From JAABVD01 sp965204545 (lineage in GTDB: Bacteria > Verrucomicrobiota > Verrucomicrobiia > Opitutales > UBA2995), in NCBI GenBank assembly GCA_965204545.1, contig CBDBFA010000003.1, forward strand, positions 248,001 through 312,000: a DNA stretch of 64,000 nucleotides, read 5' to 3'. Shown piece by piece: positions 1 through 8,797 of the stretch. Position 1 is the first letter of the stretch, and each line of letters begins with the position of its first letter. The notes under the pieces are model-generated. The model saw nothing but the letters and a program-made list of their open reading frames with translations, was not told where the DNA came from and made no database searches. The translations under genes were made by a program, and so were the position numbers.

Positions 1-45
1 GGTGGATTTTTAAAGTTCAGTTAAGTACGTAGTTGGTTCCATTAG

Positions 46-76
46 AAACCTCCCTCCTGAAATGCGAGGGAGGTTT
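46..76 (-). terminator. Strong hairpin downstream of the first sulfatase gene
   Basis: An 11-bp perfect stem (AAACCTCCCTC paired with GAGGGAGGTTT, 9-nt loop) lies 16 bp past the stop of the minus-strand sulfatase-DUF1080 gene. There is no T-run on the minus strand after the stem (an A-run is seen on the plus side), so it is a hairpin that may stop or protect the transcript rather than a canonical intrinsic terminator. Confidence 0.5.
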
Positions 77-92
77 AAAAACATCTCGTTCC

Positions 93-2285
93 TCAAATTT
101 CCCCGTACACCGGTGGTGTCCAATCCTTCGGTAGTTTGCCTTGGGGTTTTACGCCGAGGGAACCTTTAGGGATGGGATGGTCTTTGGGTGTTTGAAGTGG
201 CAGATCGTCGGGCAGGTGCTTGATTTTGAAATCCATGTATTGAACGATCATTTCCGGACCCACGTGTACCTGGACAGCCAATACGCCATCTAAAGAGCGA
301 CCTTCCTCATCGAAATCCAATAGATCGGCGGTGGGATGATTATCGATCCAATGTTGGTGATGATTGCCTCGAACAAGAACGCGATAGTCATGCCACTCAC
401 CAGGAGTAAATTCTTTCACGGGCATGGTGCCCACGATCCAGGGTTGGCCTTCGGGATCGACAATGACTTTTTCGCCGGTGTGAGACAGAATCCGGCGACC
501 CTTTTCTTCATAGAGCATGCCGTTGTAATTGGGATTATTCGCAACCACGTCGGCCTGGTAGCCGGTGACGACATCCAATCCAAGATCAGGAGCCATTTGA
601 CCGCGATACTGAATTCCACTGTTTCCTTCTGCAGAAATCTTTACCTTCACACGAAGGTCGAAATTGCGAACCGTCGAGCCTTTCCAACTTATGAAACGGT
701 TCATTTTAAGAGAACCATCGGTGACACCGGTCATGACTTCGTCTTCTTCCGACCAGTAATCCGGATTACCATCCCAAGTTCGCAGTAGGTTTCCGGCCAG
801 CAAATTGACAAACCCGTCAGGGCCCGGCTTCACAGTGACCGCGGCTGAAGCGACCGGATGCGGAACAGTGGAAGATGTGAAAGGGCCCTTCATCGGTTCC
901 AGTGGTCCGCCGTAGCCATTGATCGTTTTGTCGGTCCGCTCACGAAAGTCCTCCAGGATTTTTTTAAACTTTTTATTGCCTACCAGATTCACCAATTCGT
1001 TGGGATCCTTTTTCAGATCGTGCAGAAACTCTTGGTTACCATGATCGAAGTAGCGCACGTACTTATACCGCTCCGTGCGAATACCTTCATAAGCCGGAAT
1101 CCTGTGACGCACGGCAAAGTGTTCGTGGAAGGTTTCCGTTCGCCAGTCATTTGGTTTTCTTCCGGAAATAACAGGAGCCAAACTTCGCCCCTGATAGCGT
1201 TCGGGTATCGGCACACCGGCCCAATCGAGAAAGGTGGATGGCAGGTCCAAGTTGAGGGCCAAGGCGTCGGTCTTCTTGCCTTGATGCCGACGCGCCACCC
1301 GAGGATCCATGATGATCATCGGCACACCAATGGATTCTTCGTAGTGAGACCATTTGCCGGCGAAACCGCGGTTGCCCTTGTAGTAACCATTGTCAGCCGA
1401 ATAAACGATGATGGTGTTGTCGGCCAATCCAGCTGCTTCCAAAGCCTCTACAAAACGACCGATGGCTCCATCGATACCGCTAACCATGCGATAATAGGCC
1501 TGAATATTGATCTGGTATTTTTCATCGGTATTCCAGCGCCAGAAATAGCGCTCACGATTGATGGTGGTTTTTAGAAAATCCGGCTGGCTATCGAAAATCT
1601 CTCGTGTGTCGAGGGGCTGTCGGTCGAAATCCACATCCTCATACATACCATCCACGGCGCGCGGCCAGGGGAAGTGTCCGATACCAGGACGCCGATCGCT
1701 GTCCTCTGCGTGACAGGCGTTGAACCACAGGTTCAGCGCAAATGGCTTGTCCTTGGGATGGTTCTTCAAAAATTCAATACCTCGATCCACAATGAGCTCG
1801 GTTTCATGCCGAAGCGAACCGTCGGGCAGTGTTTTGTAAAACGGATTGCGGGAAATAGCCTCAAACTCGTCGAAGTGATCCGCAGGCACGTAGCCCTTTG
1901 GCATCTTCGCATGCCATTTTCCAAAAAATCCGGTGCGATAACCACCATCCCTCAGGAGGTCGGAGAAAAGCGTCTCAACTGCTTCGGCCCGTGCCTGATC
2001 GTGATTACCCGGGACCCCATAACTACGACCGGTAAGGCCGGTAAGAATGTTCGTGCGGCTCACCCAACAAATCGCCTGGTTGACAAAGGCATTTTGAAAC
2101 AGCGTGCCACGCCCCGCCAATCGATCGATATGCGGCGTCTGAACAATTGGATTTCCATAACAAGCCAAAGAGTTTGAGGTCTGATCATCCGCGAAAAAGA
2201 AAACGATGTTAGGGGGTCGTTCTTCGGCGGCGAATAGTCCGTTTGCGAAAAGGGCGAACGAGAGGATGAGGTACTTATTTTTCAT
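93..2285 (-). CDS. Secreted sulfatase fused to a C-terminal DUF1080 domain
   Basis: Likely hydrolyses sulfate esters on a polysaccharide outside the cytoplasm. A start at 2285 (MKNKYLILSF) gives a clean signal peptide; an upstream in-frame Met at 2327 would put 14 extra residues before it. The N-terminal ~480 residues are an alkaline-phosphatase-fold sulfatase: metal-binding ADDQ near residue 33, the catalytic motif at Cys73, GKWH in the middle and SADNGYY later. Residues ~500-700 match DUF1080 (3-keto-disaccharide hydrolase / concanavalin-like fold), a carbohydrate-binding type module common in Planctomycetes and Verrucomicrobia. Odd: the formylglycine motif reads C-W-V-S-R instead of C-X-P/A-S-R. 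Family assignment is secure; activity and substrate are not. Confidence 0.9.
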   Translation of the reverse strand: MKNKYLILSFALFANGLFAAEERPPNIVFFFADDQTSNSLACYGNPIVQTPHIDRLAGRGTLFQNAFVNQAICWVSRTNILTGLTGRSYGVPGNHDQARAEAVETLFSDLLRDGGYRTGFFGKWHAKMPKGYVPADHFDEFEAISRNPFYKTLPDGSLRHETELIVDRGIEFLKNHPKDKPFALNLWFNACHAEDSDRRPGIGHFPWPRAVDGMYEDVDFDRQPLDTREIFDSQPDFLKTTINRERYFWRWNTDEKYQINIQAYYRMVSGIDGAIGRFVEALEAAGLADNTIIVYSADNGYYKGNRGFAGKWSHYEESIGVPMIIMDPRVARRHQGKKTDALALNLDLPSTFLDWAGVPIPERYQGRSLAPVISGRKPNDWRTETFHEHFAVRHRIPAYEGIRTERYKYVRYFDHGNQEFLHDLKKDPNELVNLVGNKKFKKILEDFRERTDKTINGYGGPLEPMKGPFTSSTVPHPVASAAVTVKPGPDGFVNLLAGNLLRTWDGNPDYWSEEDEVMTGVTDGSLKMNRFISWKGSTVRNFDLRVKVKISAEGNSGIQYRGQMAPDLGLDVVTGYQADVVANNPNYNGMLYEEKGRRILSHTGEKVIVDPEGQPWIVGTMPVKEFTPGEWHDYRVLVRGNHHQHWIDNHPTADLLDFDEEGRSLDGVLAVQVHVGPEMIVQYMDFKIKHLPDDLPLQTPKDHPIPKGSLGVKPQGKLPKDWTPPVYGEI

Positions 2286-2305
2286 AGTAATAGAGTAGAA
2301 AAAAG

Positions 2306-3691
2306 CTACCTTATAGAAACTGGCCAATAAGGCGAATCAGTTCTACAATTTTCAAGGTAAAGATTTATTTGCTTAACAATATCAGGATTGTCCTTAGCTA
2401 CATTGTTTTCCTCACCAATATCTTTCGATAAATCATAGAGCTCCAATTTGAAATTATGTACTACGGCTTTCCATTTACCGTACCTGACTGCCTGTCCGAA
2501 ACCCTTGTAATCAAATTCCCAATATAAGTATCGGTCTTCAGGTTTTTCGTCTTCCAGTAAAGCAGGGTAAAAGCTAATCCCATCGGTTTGCTTATCTGGT
2601 TTATGCCCGGCGATATCGGCAAATGTGGCCATCACATCGGCAAAATAGTATGCCGTTTTGTTGACCGAGCCAGCACTGATCAGTTGAGGTGACCAGGCTA
2701 CCATCGGAACACGAATTCCTCCTTCATGCAGGTCGGCTTTGTACCCTTTTAATTCGCCGTTTGAATTAAAGAAGTTGGCCACATCAACATAGGTCTGTTC
2801 TCTATTTGAGCGAGGGCCGTTGTCCGATGTGAAAATTAAAATGGTATTATCGGCCAAGCCTTCCTTTAATAGATGTTTTTTAATCTCACCAACCGATTTG
2901 TCCACTTCATGTACCATGGTAGCATATTTTTTATTGTTCTCGCTCCATTGCTTATCCGCATAAGTATCGTCTCCGGAATCGATTAAGGGTGAGTGGGGAT
3001 CTGTGAGACAAAGGAACAGCACGAAGGGTTGGCCGCTGTCTTTGTTTCTATTAATAAAATCTATGGCATACTGCGTATATAGTTGCGTGTGGTACAACTC
3101 TTTTTTGCCCCCACTATTCTTCTCTATGGCTTCAACCTGGCCATTTGCGTAGATCATATCTGGCCACCGGCTGTGCCATCGTCTGAATGAAATACTCAAA
3201 GGCCAGCCATGGAATTCGTCAAAGCCTCGTTGCAGGGGCGTCGCCGAAATATCGTATCCTCCAAGATGCCATTTACCCACCAGGCCTGTTTTGTACCCAG
3301 CATCCTGCATCATTTTGCCAACCGTGTAGGTGTCATCTTTTAATTTAGTTCTGTAAATAACGCGCTCTCCTTTTTTTCCCGGATCGCCTCCCACAAAAGT
3401 CGAATTCCCACGAATTATTGTGTGACCGGTATGAAGGCCTGTCATTAAAACACACCGAGAGGGACTGCATACAGTGGACCCGGCATAGAAATCAGTGAAG
3501 GTCATTCCTTCTGCAGCCAATTGATCGATTGCCGGTGTTTTTATGAGTTCTTGTCCGTAAACTCCAACATCGGCATATCCCAAATCATCTGCCAAAATGA
3601 AAATTATATTGGGCTGTGTTTTAACTCCCTGAGCTTTTGTTTGCCATCCAATGCTTAGCAACAGGATGAATAGTATTATGGAATTTTTCAT
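2306..3691 (-). CDS. Secreted sulfatase, Bacteroidota-like
   Basis: Arylsulfatase-type enzyme for sulfated glycans, exported by a signal peptide (MKNSIILFILLLSIGWQTKAQ). The start at 3691 is preferred because upstream in-frame codons encode no signal sequence. ADDLGY at residues 34-39 supplies metal-binding Asp residues; Cys75 lies in the standard C-S-P-S-R formylglycine motif; GKWHLGGY and TSDNGP follow. The gene is visibly richer in A/T codons (AAA, ATT, TTT) than its neighbours, and the KAQ signal-peptide end is typical of Bacteroidota, so recent transfer is plausible. It lies 20 bp upstream of the sulfatase-DUF1080 gene on the same strand and may be cotranscribed with it. Converting Cys to formylglycine requires a maturase that is not in this window. 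Confidence 0.9.
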   Translation of the reverse strand: MKNSIILFILLLSIGWQTKAQGVKTQPNIIFILADDLGYADVGVYGQELIKTPAIDQLAAEGMTFTDFYAGSTVCSPSRCVLMTGLHTGHTIIRGNSTFVGGDPGKKGERVIYRTKLKDDTYTVGKMMQDAGYKTGLVGKWHLGGYDISATPLQRGFDEFHGWPLSISFRRWHSRWPDMIYANGQVEAIEKNSGGKKELYHTQLYTQYAIDFINRNKDSGQPFVLFLCLTDPHSPLIDSGDDTYADKQWSENNKKYATMVHEVDKSVGEIKKHLLKEGLADNTILIFTSDNGPRSNREQTYVDVANFFNSNGELKGYKADLHEGGIRVPMVAWSPQLISAGSVNKTAYYFADVMATFADIAGHKPDKQTDGISFYPALLEDEKPEDRYLYWEFDYKGFGQAVRYGKWKAVVHNFKLELYDLSKDIGEENNVAKDNPDIVKQINLYLENCRTDSPYWPVSIR

Positions 3692-3955
3692 TGGTTGAAG
3701 ATTAATCAGTGAATGAAGGATATGTAGGCAATTACGACCTGAAGATGCTAAGGCAGTCGTCTTTCCGTCGAGGGATGATATCGAACCAAATGTCCTGTTA
3801 GCGGCGAATCCTGGGGAATGCAGACACGAAAACGCCAGGGACCCAAAGCCCAAAGCGGTCCGTTGCAGGGAATCACGGCAATTGAAGACCGGAGCGGCAA
3901 CATGCCGGCAAGGAAACTGGAGGGAACGTTGTTAATGTGACTTTTTCAGGTTCGA

Positions 3956-5149
3956 CTAGATACGAAAGAGAATGCTTTCCCGTCCAACAAACCTGGTGCA
4001 AGCCATAAATCCCAATGCAGCGAGAACCGTTAGCGATACATAAACAATCGCGGTCGGGCCCCAATCCACATTTCCGGAAAAGATTGCCTTGCTGGCCAGG
4101 GAAATATTCAGGATAGGCACAAGAGCCGTTACATAGGTGAGCTTGACCCAAGGCATCATGCCAAAAATGAGTGGAAAAAGAATGGCTGCCATCAAAGGGG
4201 AAATAATGCTCTGAGCTTCCTTGAAACTTTTGGCAAAAAAGGAAAGAGCCAGGAGAAAAGAGGCAAAGAAAATGGTCAGAAGCAGGAGCAATGAGAAAAA
4301 CAGGACAATATTCATGGGCTGCAGCATCGGGCCAATGGAGGAGGGGAAGTCACCCATCATGGAACCCATGGAAAACAAGGCTATGGCCATGCTGGTCAGC
4401 GACAAACTCGCGGCGAACAACCCGGAGCATATGGTGACCAACATTTTTCCCATGAGAATCTGAATGAGCGGCGCGGAGGATGTGAGCAATGTTTCCAGAG
4501 TCCCCCGCTCTTTTTCACCGGCGCCCAAATCAATCGCGGGGTACATGGCTCCGGTGAAGGCCAGGATTATGAAGATGTATGGAATAAATCCACCAATAGC
4601 CTCTCCTATTTGCTCCTGTTGCGTGGCGCTGTCCTCAAATTTCACATCTACCGGATTAATGAAATCCAAAGTGTATCCAAGGCCGCGTATTCGGGATTCC
4701 CTGACTTCCCTTCTGTAGTCATCCACAACGTTCATGATACGCCCCCTAAGGATTCTCCCGTTACCTGTAGAATGGTAGTATAAGGTCATCTTTCCCGCAC
4801 CTTTCGTAGAAAGCTGCTCGGCAAAATCGGATTGAAAGACAATTACGGCATCAACCTTGGAATTCTCCACCTCGTCCATTGGATCCACCCCGGATTCCAG
4901 CAGGCTCACTTCAAGTCCTTCCTTGGCTTTCAACTTATCGATGAGCGCATTGTCCGGCGCCGGTTGAACCAGGCCTATGCGAACAAGTTTTTCCTGGGCC
5001 TTCCTTACTTCCTTGATGGCAAAAAACCCTATGCCACCGAACAATACCGGAAAAAGAACCATGGGAATAATGATCATCGCAATAATTGCCCGCCTGTCAC
5101 GAAGGGTATCGAGGCCTTCCTTTTTAAAAACTGACCAGACTATGTTCAT
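3956..5149 (-). CDS. ABC-2 type transporter permease, NatB-like
   Basis: Membrane subunit of an ABC exporter. There is one transmembrane helix near residues 22-45, a long extracytoplasmic segment (~50-180), then about five to six helices in the C-terminal half. The segment EKERGTLETLLTS near residue 220 is the conserved amphipathic motif of the NatB/YhaP ABC-2 permeases. Its start overlaps the stop of the upstream ATPase gene by 4 bp (ATGA), so the two are translationally coupled and form one transporter. The substrate is not evident; NatAB relatives export sodium or drugs, others export peptides or lipids. Confidence 0.88.
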   Translation of the reverse strand: MNIVWSVFKKEGLDTLRDRRAIIAMIIIPMVLFPVLFGGIGFFAIKEVRKAQEKLVRIGLVQPAPDNALIDKLKAKEGLEVSLLESGVDPMDEVENSKVDAVIVFQSDFAEQLSTKGAGKMTLYYHSTGNGRILRGRIMNVVDDYRREVRESRIRGLGYTLDFINPVDVKFEDSATQQEQIGEAIGGFIPYIFIILAFTGAMYPAIDLGAGEKERGTLETLLTSSAPLIQILMGKMLVTICSGLFAASLSLTSMAIALFSMGSMMGDFPSSIGPMLQPMNIVLFFSLLLLLTIFFASFLLALSFFAKSFKEAQSIISPLMAAILFPLIFGMMPWVKLTYVTALVPILNISLASKAIFSGNVDWGPTAIVYVSLTVLAALGFMACTRFVGRESILFRI

Positions 5150-5916
5150 TCCGCACCCTCCAGGATCGAAATAAAGGCGCCCTCAAGGGAATGCTGCCCG
5201 AATTTTGCTTTAAAATTCTCGAAGCTGTCATTGAAACACAGCTTGCCTTTGTGGATGATCCCCAGATCGTCGCTCAGCAAACTGACCTCACCCATGATGT
5301 GAGTAGAAAAAATTACCGTCTTCCCGGTATTGCGACACTCGCGGATCCATTCGGTAATGGTACGGGAGGTCAATACATCCAGGCCGTTGGTTGGCTCATC
5401 AAAAATTATGACTTCGGGATCGTGCATCAGGGTTCGGGCTATGGAGACCCTCTGTTTCTGCCCCGTGGATAACTTACCTACCCGGCGATCGGCAAACTCA
5501 CCTATGGCCAAGCGGTCGATGAGCTCTCCCATTCTGGACTGGATAGTCTTCGGATCAACCATGTGCAGGGCTCCAAAATACTTGAGGGTCTCTCGCGGGG
5601 TCAGACGGTCGTAGAGCCCGGTGGACCCGGTCAGGAAACCTAATTTTGCCCGGGCTTGCCTCGCGTCTTTGCTGATATCGATGCCGGCAACCCTCACCAT
5701 GCCTTCCGAAGGCTTGAGCATGCTGGCAATTATGCGGAGAGCCGTTGTCTTGCCGGCGCCGTTAGGTCCGATCAAGGTGTAAATACGACCGGGGCGGCAG
5801 GTAAAGGACACCTGATCGAGGGCCTTCAAGGAAATTTTGGGAGCAATGCCATAGACCTTGCGTTTCTTGGCCTCGGCTTTTTTGAAAATCTTGGAAATTC
5901 CTTTAAGTTCGATCAT
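5146..5916 (-). CDS. ABC transporter ATP-binding protein, NatA-like
   Basis: Cytoplasmic ATPase partner of the overlapping permease. Walker A GPNGAGKTT lies at residues 50-58, the ABC signature LSTGQKQR near 148, Walker B VIIFDEPTNGLD near 172 and the H-loop FSTHIMGE near 205. At 256 residues it is the usual length. A basic insertion before the Walker A (KKAEAKKRKVYG) is seen in the DrrA/NatA-type group. First gene of a two-gene operon. The start at 5916 is followed directly by a canonical N-terminus (MIELKGISKIF). Confidence 0.92.
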   Translation of the reverse strand: MIELKGISKIFKKAEAKKRKVYGIAPKISLKALDQVSFTCRPGRIYTLIGPNGAGKTTALRIIASMLKPSEGMVRVAGIDISKDARQARAKLGFLTGSTGLYDRLTPRETLKYFGALHMVDPKTIQSRMGELIDRLAIGEFADRRVGKLSTGQKQRVSIARTLMHDPEVIIFDEPTNGLDVLTSRTITEWIRECRNTGKTVIFSTHIMGEVSLLSDDLGIIHKGKLCFNDSFENFKAKFGQHSLEGAFISILEGAE

Positions 5917-6173
5917 CGAGCAGCTTTGGACGTTTCTGCAGAGAGTTTATTTTCGAGGGGATTAGAAAGTGAATCTCGCAAAGCACGCCAAGAACGCCAA
6001 GAACGGAAAAGCATGGAGTTGTGTGTTTTCCTATTCTTCACAGTCCCTTCGCAGATTTTATTCCGTCACAACGTCCCACTTCCACCACCGAGCCCAAAAA
6101 CGAAACATTCCTAATTCCTAATTCCCAATTGGCGCCAACGGCACCTGACTTTGTGCCTTTTGTGGCTGAAAAT

Positions 6174-6195
6174 ATCGCGGCGTAAAGCCGCTTCT
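6174..6195. repeat. REP-like hairpin GCGGCGTAAAGCCGC
   Basis: The sequence ATCGCGGCGTAAAGCCGCTT forms a GCGGC/GCCGC stem. It matches, in reverse complement, the sequence at 49697-49718 at nearly every position, so it is a dispersed REP-type element rather than a chance hairpin. Confidence 0.65.
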
Positions 6196-6308
6196 TTGTC
6201 TAAGAATATTGGCTAAATATCCGTTCCCATCCGTGTAATCCGTGGTCAATTCCTCAGGTATTTTCGATCACGATCATGATTAAGATTCTAAGAAAACTCA
6301 GCATCTCT

Positions 6309-6362
6309 CTAATTCCTAATTCCTAATTCTTAATTCTTAATTGGCGCCTTCGGCGCCTTTTT
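6309..6362. repeat. Leader-hairpin module (CCTAATTC repeats + GGCGCC stem)
   Basis: Repeated TAATTCC/TAATTCT units run into a perfect GGCGCC-TTC-GGCGCC hairpin followed by a T-run on the plus strand. The hairpin ends about 10 bp from the stop of the minus-strand radical SAM gene. It is one of at least six such modules in the window, each with a different stem sequence. Confidence 0.7.
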
Positions 6363-6367
6363 CCCTC

Positions 6368-7474
6368 CTACAAAAACTTCAACTGGCTTTTTCCCGGTGG
6401 TATGAAATGGGTGGTACTCAGTTGGACAGGTTTTTTCCTGAACCCGGCTTTCAGGCAACCGAGCTGATAGAGATGCTTGAGTTCCTTGGCCCAAGGGCCA
6501 TGCCCGCGGAAGCGTTCCCCAAACGTATTTGAATTCAATCGGCCGCCGTGAAAGCTTTTCAACCGGTCGAGAATGCGGTCTTTCTTTCCGGGAATTTCGC
6601 GTTCCAACCATTCCTGAAACACCTCGGCGGTGGCTCCCGGCAGACGCAGTGGAACATAGTTGACTCCCCTTGCGCCCGCCTCTTGAGCCGCCTGGATGAT
6701 GGCAGGCAATTCCGTATCGTTGAGTCCCAGGATCATCGGGCCGGCCATCACCCCGGCGGGTATACCCGCAACGTTCAGCTTCTTTACGGCTTCCAGTCGT
6801 TTGCCGGGGGTGGAGGTGCGCGGCTCCATCTTCCGAGCCAGTTCCGGGTCGAGTGTGGTCACCGAAAGACTTACCTCAACACAGTCCCATTGGGCCAGCT
6901 CACGCAGCAGGTCCAAATCGCGTAGCACCCCGGCGTTCTTGGTGATGATCATGACCGGATGACGGCAGTGGGCCAACACTTCCAGGCATTGACGCGTAAT
7001 CCGCAGCTTTTTCTCCAATGGTTGGTAGGGATCCGTGACTCCACTCATGGCGAGGGGCTTGGCTACCCATCCCGGTTTGGCCAGTTCGGCTTCCAGTAAA
7101 CGGGCGGCCTCCCGCTTGACCAGTATGCGGCTTTCAAAATCCAGCCCCGCTGAATAACCCAGAAATTCATGGGTCGGACGGGCGTAACAATAGGCGCAAC
7201 CGTGCTCGCAGCCCCGGTAGGGATTCAAGCTGACATCGAAGGGTATGTCGGGACTCTGATTGCGACTGACGATGCTGACGACATGGTCATCGATGACTGC
7301 CGTCTTAACGGAATCGCGCGCCCGATACTCCGCTTCATCGGGTTCATAATGGTGGGGTTCGAAACGGTTGGCCGGGTTGGAAGCCGCAGAGCGGCCTCGC
7401 AGAGATTTGGGAACCTTGGGCATACGGAATGTGATCATGCGTTCACTAACCGCAAGGTCAACTTTTTCTTTCAT
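6368..7474 (-). CDS. PA0069-family radical SAM protein (SplB-like)
   Basis: Cytoplasmic iron-sulfur protein of the PA0069/COG1533 radical SAM group, whose reaction is unknown. With the start at 7474 (MKEKVDLAVSER) the cluster-binding motif C-x3-C-x2-C (CEHGCAYC) falls at residues 89-96, followed by a family block (YARPTHEFLG) and the MSGVTDPYQPLE and MIITKN segments of the TIM barrel. The longer reading frame to 7588 includes a repeat-like phrase (GGACAGGATAGACAGG) and is not credible; Met at 7438 is a further alternative. It is not an anaerobic sulfatase maturase despite the nearby sulfatases: the extra SPASM cysteine clusters are absent. Confidence 0.88.
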   Translation of the reverse strand: MKEKVDLAVSERMITFRMPKVPKSLRGRSAASNPANRFEPHHYEPDEAEYRARDSVKTAVIDDHVVSIVSRNQSPDIPFDVSLNPYRGCEHGCAYCYARPTHEFLGYSAGLDFESRILVKREAARLLEAELAKPGWVAKPLAMSGVTDPYQPLEKKLRITRQCLEVLAHCRHPVMIITKNAGVLRDLDLLRELAQWDCVEVSLSVTTLDPELARKMEPRTSTPGKRLEAVKKLNVAGIPAGVMAGPMILGLNDTELPAIIQAAQEAGARGVNYVPLRLPGATAEVFQEWLEREIPGKKDRILDRLKSFHGGRLNSNTFGERFRGHGPWAKELKHLYQLGCLKAGFRKKPVQLSTTHFIPPGKSQLKFL

Positions 7475-7606
7475 CCAGTCCCTATTTCTCCACTTAGACG
7501 ATTGAGGATGGATGGACAGGATAGACAGGATAAGTAAAGCAAACCAGGCATTATGTACTGGAAAATTGTAGACCTCGACTGACGCCATATTACCTTTGAA
7601 TCGGAC

Positions 7607-8779
7607 ATGAGAGAAACGCTTCTATCCGCTTTTTTTCTTTTCCCGACTTTGGTCTGTCAGGCCAACTTGCCCGACTACCGAGGGGATGTGACCGATGTGC
7701 GAATCCTGCGAAATGTTGAACAGCACCCGGACTCATGGAGAATCTGGCAACCCGTTATCCTACAGTGGAAGATGAAGCACTTGATCGTGGCTTTCGGAGC
7801 CATGACAAATGGGAAAAAGGACATGGGAGACATCTTTGCCATGATCTCCCGCAACGACGGGGACACCTGGGAGGAACCGGTGGTTATCTTTGACCACGAT
7901 ATCCGGCAGGGGGCGATCCAATTTGCCTATGCCAATCCGGTCCTTTTCAAACCGGATCAGCAGGAAGTTGTCTGGTGTTTTGCCATGCGCTGTTCAATCC
8001 ATCAGGAAAACAGTGAGGAATCCCAGCTCGTAGCAGCCTACACCGCGGATGGAGGCCGTTCCTGGATTCCCGTGGAACTGGCCATGCATTACACGGGACC
8101 ATTGATCACCAACGCGACTTTGGTCGAAACCCTTATCGGAGGTCGGAAACGTTACTTGCTCCCGGCCCATAGAAATACGCTGGCCTCCGATCCCCGAGGA
8201 AGCCGCGATCACTTTATCCTGAGCAGCAGCAGCTTGCTTGAATGGAAACTGGAAGCCTTCATACCTCAACCGGAGAAGGCGCGGGTATTTCTTCACGAAG
8301 GCAACATCGCACCCGGCGACAATTCGGGCGAACTGAAGATTGTCATGCGCACGGCTGATTACGATGATTCCAGTAAAACCACCAGTCCACCACGCGCCTA
8401 TTCGAGCACGAGCCGGGATGGCGGTCGCACGTGGAGCGTTGCGGTTGAGGAACCCGAATTGCATAATGCCAAATCCAAAGGTTTTTTCGGGATGGCCTCA
8501 AATGGTACGCATATCTATGTCTATAACGATGGCCCCGCCCAGCGCGACAGAAGTTGGCCCGGATTTCCCCACGGCGGTCGGACTTCCCTGCGCTATAAAA
8601 CCAAAGAACCCGGTGGCAATTGGAGCGAGCAAATGACTTTTTTTGACGCCGGGGTGAAAAATTCCTACCCCACCCTTTTCGAAGTGGCTCCCGGCGACTT
8701 TCGGGCCGTTTGGGATAACGGAACGCCCACGCGACCGCGGACCCGAATTCTGTTCGGCAAATTGAAACTGAAGCCGTGA
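7607..8779 (+). CDS. Secreted BNR-repeat (sialidase-like) protein
   Basis: Predicted exported six-bladed propeller of the exo-alpha-sialidase/BNR_2 superfamily. The signal peptide is MRETLLSAFFLFPTLVCQA. Asp-box repeats are readable as SRNDGDTWEE (~residue 83), TADGGRSWIP (~145) and SRDGGRTWSV (~268). At ~390 residues it is the usual length for single-domain PVC members. Such proteins act as glycosidases or glycan-binding propellers; true sialidase activity would need the Arg triad, which cannot be confirmed here. It is followed 18 bp later by a sulfatase on the same strand, suggesting a shared glycan-degrading operon. Confidence 0.82.
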   Translation: MRETLLSAFFLFPTLVCQANLPDYRGDVTDVRILRNVEQHPDSWRIWQPVILQWKMKHLIVAFGAMTNGKKDMGDIFAMISRNDGDTWEEPVVIFDHDIRQGAIQFAYANPVLFKPDQQEVVWCFAMRCSIHQENSEESQLVAAYTADGGRSWIPVELAMHYTGPLITNATLVETLIGGRKRYLLPAHRNTLASDPRGSRDHFILSSSSLLEWKLEAFIPQPEKARVFLHEGNIAPGDNSGELKIVMRTADYDDSSKTTSPPRAYSSTSRDGGRTWSVAVEEPELHNAKSKGFFGMASNGTHIYVYNDGPAQRDRSWPGFPHGGRTSLRYKTKEPGGNWSEQMTFFDAGVKNSYPTLFEVAPGDFRAVWDNGTPTRPRTRILFGKLKLKP

Positions 8780-8797
8780 TCGTAATTTAATCACAAA

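Larger units (their letters stand above)
5917..6367. repeat. Gene-free stretch built of intergenic repeat phrases
   Basis: No convincing coding sequence. It holds a CGCCAAGAACGCC-type phrase (~5980-6005), two copies of the CCTAATTCCTAATTC leader with a GC hairpin (6110-6136 and 6309-6362), a TTTGTGCCTTTTGTGG phrase (~6150), a REP-like hairpin (6174-6195), an ATCCGTGTAATCCGTGG phrase (~6230) and a GATCAC repeat (6265-6281). The same phrases recur in other gaps of this window. Confidence 0.8.

Noticed and set aside
858..1574. Long plus-strand open frame opposite the sulfatase-DUF1080 gene
   Set aside because: Antisense shadow of a gene with clear motifs; no domain or start context of its own.
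3692..3955. N-terminal extension of the Bacteroidota-like sulfatase from an upstream Met at 3853
   Set aside because: The extra ~54 residues precede an obvious signal peptide and show no conservation-like pattern.
6368..7474. Anaerobic sulfatase-maturating enzyme for the neighbouring sulfatases
   Set aside because: The protein has the PA0069/SplB-like pattern with a single C-x3-C-x2-C site and lacks the extra cysteine clusters of anSMEs.
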